Part shown: one piece after another, positions 47,570 through 57,125 of the stretch | How positions within the stretch are numbered: position 1 is the first letter of the stretch | Layout of the letters: every line of letters starts with the position of its first letter | NCBI GenBank assembly: GCA_033398695.1 | Contig: CM065815.1 | Coordinates: 7,868,501 to 7,932,500 of the forward strand | Source: Orobanche coerulescens | Lineage: Eukaryota > Streptophyta > Magnoliopsida > Lamiales > Orobanchaceae | DNA length: 64,000 nt | Direction: 5' to 3' | Notes under the pieces: generated by a model | What the model saw: the letters and a program-made list of their open reading frames with translations, nothing else | Databases searched by the model: none | Told to the model about the DNA's origin: nothing | Made by a program: the position numbers and the translations under genes

Positions 47570-48132
47570 AATTTCACCATAAATATAATATTTTTACTGT
47601 AGAAAAGAAATTGATCTTTAGCAATTTATGATTACTTTTATTTTTTGGGAACATAGTAATGTCTTCCTCGACTGTACACGTTTCTCGAATCCGTAAAGTC
47701 ATTTCTGAAATCCTAGAAATGATTTATGGTCGGGTGGCCGAGAGATCATTACTGGTTTCATATAAATCTTCCGTGGTACTTTTTTCCAAGGACAACATGA
47801 CCGTTGATATTTTAATCGAAGTGGCTAAAAATCCATTTTTCCAAAAACTAATTTGTTCATTTTTTTTTTTGAGAAATGAACGGCCATTTATTATATTAAT
47901 ATTAAAAAAACAATTCCACCATAAATATATTGCTTTTTTCTACAAAAAATAGATTTTTAGCAATTTACGGTTACTTCCATTTTTTGGGACAAAATACATT
48001 TATGTGATCCCAAAAATATCTTTCTCGACTGAACGCATTTCTCGAATCCGTAAAGTCATTTCCGAATTCCAAGAAATGATTTATGGTTCGGTGGCCGAGG
48101 GATCATTACTGGTTTCCTATAAATGTAGTGTG
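47570..48132. repeat. Tandem duplication in LIM intron, second unit split by copia-2
   Basis: Unit 1 (about 47570-47832) and unit 2 (about 47909-48132, continuing at 54949-55015) share CACGTTTCTCGAATCCGTAA-like sequence, GAAATGATTTATGG and GGTGGCCGAG, ending in ATGACCGT and TTTTAATCGAA. They are diverged copies about 330 bp apart. The copia-2 target site lies in unit 2. Confidence 0.8.
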
Positions 48133-48307
48133 TGTTGAAGGGAAAATAACTTGAGACAGAAAGTAGGGCAAGAGTCGTTATATTATTCCATCAATGAGAT
48201 CCCTTAAATAGGGTGAAGTACATACAAACAGGCCTCAGCCAAATCCTATCTAGGAAAGCCCATAAACTAACAGACTTAGGCACACAATGGGTATTATTTC
48301 TTTAACA

Positions 48308-49080
48308 CTCTCCCTTGTGCCTAGTCTACAAGCGCATGTCATGTTGCCTCGTTAAAACCTCGTCAAGCAAAAACCCAGTGGGAAAATGTCATGATCGTAG
48401 GGAAAAGAGTACAACATCTAGACACATCAAGTTTAGACTTCGTCCTTTGAATCTATCCTCTCATATGATCGTTACATTTGATCATAGCGCTACTAAGGTG
48501 ACCATTCCATCGATCCCTAAAATCGTACATCTTGTTACCTCGTTAAAAACCTTTCCAAGTGATAAAAACCCTGTGGGAAAAATGATCCTTGGAAGGAAAA
48601 GAGTATAACGTACGTTGTGGATGTAAGACTCCCCCTCAAGTCTACATCTCACCCTGATTTGTACATCAATCAAGTAGTTGTTGTCTCATTAAAAACTTCG
48701 CGAAGTAACAAAATCCAATGGGAGAAAATGAACCTTGGTCAAAGAAAAGAGTACAACACATGTGATTAAGTTTCTTTATAAATCACCATTTCTTTGTGAT
48801 CTTTACATCAATCTCGGAAGTTTGAAAACTCTACAGCTCCCCCTAATGCTTACATTCATATACTGTTGCCTCGTTAAAAACCTTGCCAAGTAACAAAACC
48901 CAGTGGGAAAAATAAACCTTGGTCTAAGGAAAAGAGTGCAACCTATGTGAGTATGTTACGTTATATCTCACATATTTTCCGTTATGATCATTCCATCAAT
49001 AAAGGGGATTTACAAGTTACATTATGTTCATAAATGTAAGTATGCTCATCAGTGGCAGTACTTAACCGCTAGTTCCTCAC
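48308..49080 (-). repeat. copia-2 3' non-coding region with four copies of a conserved block
   Basis: The block TTGCCTCGTTAAAAACC ... CCCAGTGGGAAAA ... AAGGAAAAGAGTACAAC recurs near 48340, 48532, 48684 and 48864, each about 75 bp long. A single related block occurs in the same position of copia-1 (11242-11312: CCTCGTTAAAAACC, CCCAGCGGGA, AAAGAGTACAG). Conservation across two elements suggests an RNA-level role. Confidence 0.8.
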
Positions 49081-50300
49081 ACGTGTAGAATGATAGTTCT
49101 TAATCATGTACACTCACGGACTGATTCATGCAAAGCAAGAATCTTGTCGTGATTCGAGGAGGTAGCCAAAAGGGGTTTGCTTAGTCGATTTCCAAGACAT
49201 AAGCAATTCATACCAACACATACTTTGTGGTAGTTGCTTCGGCACCAGCATTTACTTTAGCATTTGCCTTTTCGTGCGACTTCATTTGCACCTTGTAGGG
49301 AAAGAATAGTCCCAAGTCAATGGTTTCTTTTAAGTATCAAAAGATATTCTTGATACCATTCCATTGATGTTGCGTCGATGCTGAACTAAATCTAGTCAGC
49401 GGATTAACTAAGGAGTGATAGCAGGTCGTGTACATTGAGCTAAGTACAATAATACGCGATTACACTCAAGTAGGGAATTTCAGCTCCCAAAGCTCTTCGT
49501 CACATTTCTTTAGACGAAATGGATCTTTCCTTTGTATCCAAATGTTCGACCAATCATGGGGTGCTAGTCGGGTTTACCTTGTCAATGTTAAAGTGCCTGA
49601 GAAACTTCTGGACATAGGAAGACCGGTGGAATGAATTCCACAAACTCGATGTCTATGTCAATGCCTCGACCGAACCGAGTTTTCCCAATATCTTTCATCT
49701 CAAACTCAGATTTTCAGTATCCGGTGGTTTCTCTTATTTCATCAAGACCGATTATGTTCATGTCATCGACATACATTGCGATGTGAATCCGGATCTTATT
49801 TGTGAAGACGCAGGGACACATTTCATCGTTCTTATATCCCTTCCTAATCAAGTATTCACTTAAAGACGGTTATACCACATCCTTCCGGATTGTTTCAAAC
49901 CGTAAAGTGAGCGTTTAAAATGAACTGAATACGCACTCCGTGGTCTGGAGTTACTTGATTTGGGTAGTGAAATGCCATAGGGCACTTCCGTATATATCTC
50001 CGTATCTAGATCTCCATAGAGATACGCAGTAACCACATCTATCGTCGCATTTCACTCCTCGGAAATTACTACGCTAATCAAATAGCGGAACGTATACGTG
50101 GGAGTACATTTCCTCGTAATCAATTCCAGGGCGTTGTGAGAAGCATTACTTCGTGAACCTTGTACATTAGGACTCTACTATTCTCACTATGATTTACGAC
50201 AAAGGTTCGATTATGTCCTTCAGGCTTTACACTTGGTTAGGTTAGCACTACCTACACCCAATACCTGTCTCTTTGTCGGAGAATCTAGTTCTACCTGGAA
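49081..50300 (-). pseudogene. copia-2 RNase H and reverse transcriptase remnants
   Basis: RNase H trace ATSSNHDKILALHES near 49110-49175. RT catalytic block YVDDMNIIG near 49749-49775, and the upstream TYSPVM-like region near 50080-50110. Many stops and frameshifts. Confidence 0.85.
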
Positions 50301-51720
50301 TATTTTTCTTATAGGCCAATCAGCTCTATGTTGATTTCATCCAACCGAGCGAGGTTCGACATCATCGTACTTTATGATTCATGACATGTCATCAAAATGG
50401 GTGGTTGATCAGGCCACACCCTCATAATTTTATCGAGATTCTTGATTTTCTGAATCATATCTTCGGGGCGTCCCCCTCGTCATGATTCATGGACATAATA
50501 AAATCAAGCATGATCTCATGAAACGAGTTCATTGATGGTTAAAATGTGAATTTGTGCCATACTCTACCTCTTTCTTGGGTGAGTATTTAGTCGAATCATG
50601 TGGCTTCCACCCATTCTTTCGCAGGGAGCCACAGCCTCAACCACACCTCCACCAAGTGCGGTTGCATCACCCGGTTCATTGGTGATGTGCCCCTTGGAGG
50701 GGACTTCTAACCTTACAGGCACATTTGCAGCTGTAATGTGAGATCTTGTCACTTGAACGATATCAGTAAATGCATCAGGAATCGAATCTGCTACATCCTG
50801 AAGATCGAGTGTTCTTTATGCTTTGTGCTTCACGGTAATATTGTGAAGTTCGGGGATCATAATGAGACAAAGTGGAGACACACCACGACAATTCCTGTCG
50901 TTCCCTGAGAAATTACATTTTCTCTCCTCCCCCTAACGACGGGAAGGTTGTCTCATTAAAGTGACAATCCGCAAATCGTGCGGTAAAGAGATCACTGTGA
51001 AGGTTCTAAATAGCGGATAAACGTCAGGAGATTCTTATCTAATGTGAATACTTAATCGTTTCTAAAGACCGATGCGTTGTGGGGCGCAGAAGGCACATAT
51101 AATGCATAACCAAATATGCGCAATTGGCACTCAAGTCCGTCTGGGTCCAAATTATAAAAATCAGGCTATCCAGTTACCAACTGGTACGCATAAACTAATT
51201 CGTTAGCAAAAGGTCTAAGAATAAACGATTTAAGTAAAGTTGCGTGCAATATTGCATAATTCCAGGCAAAATATGCAAATTGGTGCGCATAACCAATGAC
51301 ATAATCACCATACATATTCTTTCGACGGTGTTTTATGTGAGACCGTTTGCATATGCACATGGGACGAGATGCTATTCATTGATCTCTATCATGCAATAAA
51401 CATCAAATACTTTTTGATGTGAACTCTCCAACATCATCGAGTCCTTTAGATGTGATAAGGGAGGTGAGTCCTTATAAATTATTTTGGAAGTTCTGCAGCA
51501 GTTTGAGTGGACAAGAGAGCGACATGTGACCAACATGTTGGAGAATCCATCAAAATCATAAATACATAAATGGTCCGCATATTTGGTGGATGGATCCACA
51601 AATTTCTCCTTATATTCAGCGTAAGAATGGAATGTTTGCTTTTGTTTCTTTAGCGTAGGAAGGTCTCGCTCTTACTTTGGCTAAAGAGCAGGCTTTGCAA
51701 CACTAAGTGGTGGGAATTTG
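50301..51720 (-). pseudogene. copia-2 integrase and linker remnants
   Basis: Degenerate copia integrase sequence, recognised by position between protease and RT and by short matches (for example the ILHATLLK piece near 51220-51260 and DGFSNMLVTCRSLVHS near 51490-51550). No intact DDE triad can be read. Confidence 0.65.
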
Positions 51721-53600
51721 ATATGCATCCAGTTCTTTGGATAACATAACACGATTAACATCAACATTGTTCTTTATGTTGAGTTGTTGCCACATTTTCG
51801 CTCGAAAAGTAATGATGTTCGTACAGGTTCTTCAGTATACATATCATCATACTTCGACCAGGATGACCTAGACTATCGTGCCAAAGCTTATACGAGTCTA
51901 TGTCCAAAAGTACATTGTTGGTGACAACATAGGTTTTTAAAACCTAATAGTAGTGAGGTACAGTCCACTAGATTGACTCATGAGTTATTCTAAAATGCGT
52001 TTACGTCCACATTCATTAGAATTAATAAAAGAAACTCTATTCCATTCTCACAGTGGGTTTCAATCTGGAAACCATTGCTACGTATAATGTTGAAGCTAAG
52101 TAAGGTTCGAAGGGCTCTAGATGCATACAGAGCATCGGTAACATAGAAGACTGCCGTTTAGGCATCAAGAATTGGGCATTACCTCGCCCTTTGATGAGTT
52201 GGGAGGACCCAATCATCGTAGTTACCGAGATTTGCCAGGCGACTAATTCGATGAATAGAAGCCTAATTCTAAGAACATTCAAGTTCTACTCGATTCATTC
52301 CTTTGAAGAGAGAGAAATTTCGAACCATTAGCATTCAAGCATTATTCAATACTTCGAAATAAAGCTAAGAATCTAACGTAAGCAATATTAATATCTTGTT
52401 CGTGAAATAATGTTGCATCACGCCATTATTGAAAATAAAACACCAACACAATCGTCTTGAGGCAACTATACCAAATGTAAACGAGAAAGTAAACATAATA
52501 CTAAGATTCAGTCTATAGACTGTGGCTCGTATGACTCAATTCGACGATCGGTGACTGTGAAATTGACATAAGGGGACTTGTCTAGATCATATTCCTACAT
52601 ATAGTGAGTTCTCCTTTCTTTGGACTCTCTATATTTCTTGTAGTGAGATGCGACTTGCTTGCTTGCATGGCAGTTCTTGTACCACGTCCAGCATCTCCAC
52701 AATGATAACACGGTTCATTGCCAACTCGAGCCTTAGAGGCGATGGGATGGGTAGGTGCTATTTGGTTCCCTTGGCTAGCAGAGCCGGAAGCACCAAGTCT
52801 TCGCATTACATTGGAAGAAACCCCACGTCCTTGACCACGAAGCCTATCATGTCCAGTCCCCTATTCATTGGGGTAGTTTCCATCCTTCACTTTGCCATAA
52901 TTGGCCTTGGGAATTTTCTTTGTCCCAATCGGCCTAACATCACTGCTCACTAACACTTCGTTATGCCTCTCAGCTACTTGTAGTAGGTTGATTAGCTTAC
53001 TGAAGGTAGTGATGTTTTTTATTATCATACTCCAGCCTATACTGGTTCGTTAGTATATGAGCGGAAGTAGGGAAGGTGGAAAAAGCTTTATGGATCATGT
53101 CATCTTCTGTGATGTCATTCCCACAGAAATTTAGGCGTGCCTTGAGGCGGAGCATATCTTTGTTGAAGTCGTTGATCCGTTTATAATCAAGCAAGCAGAT
53201 TTCATTCCACTGCACGGTCAACTCTAGGAGCAAAGTTTGTGAATGTTCCCAAATTAGCCCTTACGGGCATCCCACAGTTCTTTGCCGGATTTCAACTGTA
53301 GATATTCCTATCTCAGGCTGGGTTCGATGTGTCACCTAAGGAATATAAGTGCATTCGCTTTTATCTTATCAGACGGTACTTGGTCTGTGGTGTTAAGGAG
53401 CGTACCACTATATTCTTTAGTGATAAACGTGGTCTCGACGTAGGAGACCCATCTATGGTACTCAAGCTCTTTTGAGCCTAAGATATCAAATTTGAGGCGA
53501 GTTGGATAAGCTATCTTAATACAAGAAAAAGGAAAATGATTTTTCATAGTTTACCATGAGTACTTTCCATGATAAAATTTTCAATAATGAGAGCGTTATT
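51721..53600 (-). pseudogene. copia-2 gag and protease remnants
   Basis: Gag: ELEYHRWVSYVE (53440-53470) and KRINDFNKDMLRLKARLNFCG (53100-53200). Damaged zinc knuckle PCYHCGDAGRG near 52690-52720, where the usual GHW..DC half is lost. Protease-side linker GSSQLIKGRGNAQFLMP near 52170-52220. Several frame changes and stops. Confidence 0.85.
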
Positions 53601-54234
53601 ATTTTTCGGAACCAAGATATGGTCAAAATTACTTTCGATGCTATTGAGGATTACCAATGAAATTACTTTATCACGGTTCGAATTGATATAGGCAGTAGAA
53701 ATAAGTCCTCTAAAATCTACTAAAATGAAGCATAATACACATGCCATAACTAACGATGTATGCAAAGTATATATATAATTATAGATATAGACACATAATC
53801 CTAGGAATATATCTATACACATATTATGTAGTCATGTAAATTTCTTATGCCGCAATATATATTAATTCTCGTGAATTACTTTTAATTCAATTAATTAAGC
53901 ATGATTTAACTAATAAAAGAATTTATTTAATTAAGTGAAATAATACATAAAGCAGATAATAAAGTTATTAGGACGGTGTACCTTGCACGAAAAAGACGAT
54001 TATTTCTTAATACATACCTTCAATTTGCTTGGTGAAATTTGCAGTAGTCATTCCAATCGCTGTTTGTATGATCTCCAAATGAAATTAAGGAATTCACTTA
54101 CTAGAAAGACACAATTTTTTTCTAGGACATATGGTCGTTTGGTGAGATTGCCATCCCCGTTCCAGTCTCGTCCGCTTGAATCTCCGGTAAGAATTCTTGG
54201 TCTTTTAGCATTAAAAGAAAAAGTTGTACACAAG
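53601..54234 (-). other. copia-2 leader between gag and the captured gene piece
   Basis: Mostly AT-rich with no supported ORF. The part next to the CCA-enzyme piece (about 54050-54234) may be 3' flank taken along with it. Confidence 0.5.
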
Positions 54235-54594
54235 TTACTCTGTCCTTGCGCGTTTTGATTGGGTTTGCCTCATCCAATCAATGCACTCTTCTGCAGATCC
54301 AGATGGGTGCGCTAGTTGCCATTGGGGCAATTTTTGTTGCCATTCTCCCACGATTGGCCCTCCCTTTTTTAGCTGCAAGATATTCATGATCTCTTTACCA
54401 TCTACTAGTGGTTTCAAATCCCAAACTTTCTCCAACTCCATTTCCAGAATTGCATTCTCGATTCTGTCATATAAATTTATTCTCTCGTTCAATTCTGTGT
54501 CCTCGACTGATAAAATCTTACTAAAACCGATATCTTGAGGGTATAAAAGCAAAGAGAGCACAACTGCCGCACGCCAAAACTCTTTGATTTCTGG
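54235..54594 (-). pseudogene. Captured C-terminal part of a CCA tRNA nucleotidyltransferase gene
   Basis: An uninterrupted 119-codon frame begins at homology PEIKEFWRAAVVLSLLLYP and continues through VWDLKPLVDGKEIMNILQL, GGPIVGEWQQKLPQWQLAHP and GSAEECIDWMRQTQSKRARTE to a TGA. I recognise this as the C-terminus of the plant class II CCA-adding enzyme, which finishes the 3' end of tRNAs; identification is from memory of the family and needs a search. It lies between the copia-2 5' LTR and gag, in the same orientation, so it travels in the retrotransposon transcript. The catalytic N-terminal half is absent, so it cannot be an active enzyme. Confidence 0.8.
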
Positions 54595-54781
54595 CCGCGG
54601 TTCCTGCAGCGGCGGGTGGGGGTAGCAGACGGGCGGCGATCGGGGAAGAAGATGGCCTGTGGCGGCTAGGGTTTCTGGGAAAATTCGTTTTTTCCTTTTT
54701 TTTTTTTTTCAGAAATTCGGACGGAATTTTGTAGTAGGAAAAAAAAATTCTTGCTCAGCTGGGAACTACGTGCTGATAACG
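54595..54781 (-). other. copia-2 leader upstream of captured piece, with PBS-like site
   Basis: GC-rich stretch (54600-54680), a T15 run near 54694-54709 and the PBS-like CGTTATCAGCACG at about 54769-54781 next to the LTR. Confidence 0.6.
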
Positions 54782-55015
54782 TGTTGAAGGGAAAATAACT
54801 TGAGACAGAAAGTAGGGCAAGAGTCGTTATATTATTCCATCAATGAGATCCCTTAAATAGGGTGAAGTACATACCTCAGCCAAATCCTATCTAGGAAAGC
54901 CCATAAACTAACAGACTTAGGCACACAATGGGTATTATTCCTTTAACAGTGTGGTAATTTTTTTCAGGGAATATGACCGTCAATACTTTAATCGAACTGG
55001 CTAGCCGATTTACTA

Positions 55016-55192
55016 TATCGACATTTAAAAAATGGTCGTAGTATATGTACCAACGAATTTTCCCTCTCATGCCTACCTGCTCGAACATTCATTAAACAAT
55101 AATTATAAAGATAAATAATCAGTGAAAATTAACAGAAAAATATCTAGCAGTTTATTAAAGCAGACTGGAAATAATTAGGTGGCTTAATTATA
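55016..55192 (-). other. LIM pseudogene intron between exon A and B, remaining part
   Basis: Intronic AT-rich sequence between the tandem duplication and the Stowaway MITE; no other feature. Confidence 0.6.
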
Positions 55193-55398
55193 CTTCCTCC
55201 GCCCTTCAAGTATAGGCACTTTTTACTATTTTCGTCTGTCCCCATTTTTATTAAAATCACTTTACCCTTTATTTCTATAAAGTCACACTCTCTTTCCACT
55301 CAACACACCACTTCTTTCTATAAAGTCATACTCGCTTTTCACTTTTATTAAAACCCGCGTCACTCACCCATGTACCTATACTTAAGGTACGGAGGGAG
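55193..55398. mobile_element. Stowaway-type MITE (Tc1/mariner)
   Basis: A 206-bp element with TIRs CTTCCTCCGCCCTTCAAGTA (left) and CTCCCTCCGTACCTTAAGTA (right, inward), flanked by TA on both sides (55191-55192 and 55399-55400). Internal sequence is non-coding. It lies in the LIM intron directly after the exon A donor. Confidence 0.92.
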
Positions 55399-55403
55399 TA
55401 ATT

Positions 55404-55405
55404 AC
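55404..55405 (-). other. LIM exon A splice donor, next to MITE
   Basis: The donor GTAATTA is retained, but the MITE (with its TA) begins at intron position +6 to +8. Exon A itself is 87 nt, phase 0 at both ends, with acceptor GGCAG at 55494-55493. Confidence 0.75.
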
Positions 55406-55603
55406 CGGTTTGATGATTCCAAACTCCTTGAATAGTTGTTGAAAATGAGGCTTGCAGTATAAAACTCCATCCATGGAGGAATAGTTGCTCATCTGCCATT
55501 AAAATTTACATAACACAAAACAATAGGTAAATACTTGTTTGAGACCATTACACTGGTGTATGATTGTTATGCCATGCACCGTTGAACTATAACAAAATAA
55601 ATC

Positions 55604-56786
55604 TGTTACTACCCAAAATATTATCCGGAGATAGATATTGCTGGAATGGATGGGATAGCAAACAAATGCAAGAGCACTTCCGTGAGAAAGATAAATAACA
55701 CAAGATTTGCCGGGGTTGTTAGTCCCGGGCTTGAATGCTCTCGCGAGATATTATTAATACCGATATTCGGGGATACAAGTACTAATGTAAGAATACAATT
55801 ACAATGAGTGTAAAGTTTCTTGTTATCTTAGCTAGTGAGCGTGTAGATTGCCGGAAGAACCAGATTTGATGCTCTGTGAGTTCTTGTAACAAAGGTGATG
55901 AACAGTCGCGGCGGTGAGAGATCGACCGCCTCTCACGGCGAGTATTTAGCTGGATGTTTGGGCTTCTGGGCTTATGAATCCCTTGGAGATCATCTAGTGG
56001 AGACTTGCCGTCGCCGATCGTCTTACGGACGAGAGATTTGGAGAGAGAAGTCCTGAGATGGATTCCGTGAGATAGCCGGGAGCTTGATGATATGTGTGTT
56101 CTTCAGTATTTCCGTGGATGTATCGGAATGTGAGAGAATGTGAACTTTTGGTGGAATGTATTTCGGACGTAAGTCAAATGGATTCCGAACCGTATATTCA
56201 GTGAACTGGGAACCTTTTTCCAGTAGGAGGAGGTTCTCTATTTATAGGGCTTGGACATACCGGGCGATCGCCTTCTCTGCAATATAATAATCGGGCGATC
56301 GTCTTTCAAAGACATGGGCTGTCCCTCAAAGTCTGCAGGAGTTCTTTGCAATCAATCGTGCGGTCCAATGGGAGCTTACACGCGTCTGAGTTGCCGCGGG
56401 TGGTCCCACCGACAACTTTCGGCGCGCATCTTTGGTAGGTGAGGTAGGTGACAGCCGTGGTCAAATGTCTTGTCTGTCACAAGAAAGATCTTATCTCGGC
56501 GAAGATCTCGTCGGCGCCTTTGGTGGATCTCGCACGTGGGTGCTTTCCCGAGATCCAGCCTTGATGGTTTTGACGGCGATCGTCTCTCGCCGGGCGCAGT
56601 CGATTGCCCTTAGCGGTTAGTAGAGTAGATCGCCACAGCAAAGGGCGATCGCCTTGGGGTCGATCGGGTAATCGATGGTGGTTTGATATCTTCGACTTGG
56701 CGAGCTAGTCATGGTTTGATGGAGTTGTCTTGGTCGCTCGGCCTTATAGTCGATCGCTGTCGGGATGAATAAATCGTGACACAACA
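55604..56786 (-). repeat. Tat-like element 3' LTR
   Basis: The first ~290 bp (55604-55895) match the other LTR essentially perfectly. Beyond that, many small differences cluster at CAG/CTG versus CG positions. Several GCGATCGCC-type palindromes are present. Confidence 0.9.
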
Positions 56787-57125
56787 ATTGCCCCCTCGCT
56801 CATACGTTGGAAACGTGGGGTGAGGTGGCTTTCTTATCGCCGAATTTTTGACGAGCGACTAAGTGTTTAATGGAATCGCGATCGTCTTTGGTGATATACT
56901 GGATTGGACGACTGGTTGGCCGAATCGCGGGAAAAACAATGGGTGTTGAAAAGTCTCCTCGCACGTGTCGGGCTTCTATCGAGGACGCCAACGGTCCTTA
57001 ATGACTCCTCGGGCGACGCGTCCTCGAAAAGACGCGCACGCGGTCTCGAGGGGGTCAACCGGGTGCGCCGTTTGAGATCCGACCCCGAGGTTTTCTCTTA
57101 TTGCAATCGGGTCCCCGCCTTCTCC

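Larger units (their letters stand above)
48133..54948 (-). mobile_element. Ty1/copia retrotransposon (copia-2), heavily decayed, with captured host gene piece
   Basis: A 6816-bp element with short LTRs 48133-48307 (175 bp) and 54782-54948 (167 bp; the size difference is mainly a short indel after TACATAC) and perfect 5-bp duplication GTGTG (48128-48132, 54949-54953). On the minus strand the polypurine tract is at 48308-48317 and the PBS-like CGTTATCAGCACG at about 54769-54781. Gag, protease, integrase, RT and RNase H traces follow in copia order, all full of stops. The LTRs are nearly identical although the coding region is wrecked, so the copy was probably mobilised in trans. Confidence 0.93.
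42530..55492 (-). pseudogene. LIM-domain protein pseudogene (WLIM/PLIM type), three exons, torn apart by transposons
   Basis: Exon A 55406-55492 (MSNYSSMDGVLYCKPHFQQL) is the end of LIM domain 1, exon B 47295-47385 (MFSGTQDKCSTFSKTVYPF) the start of LIM domain 2, and exon C 46391-46494 plus 42750-42958 its end and the acidic tail. Plant two-LIM proteins bind and bundle actin (family knowledge). Damage seen: in exon B the second zinc-binding Cys is Phe (CSTF) and the exon is 91 nt instead of 90, a +1 frameshift. In exon C an hAT is inserted, the last ligand reads CKVY instead of CKVH, and a deletion alters the tail. The first exon is not in the window; it may lie right of 64000. Confidence 0.88.
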
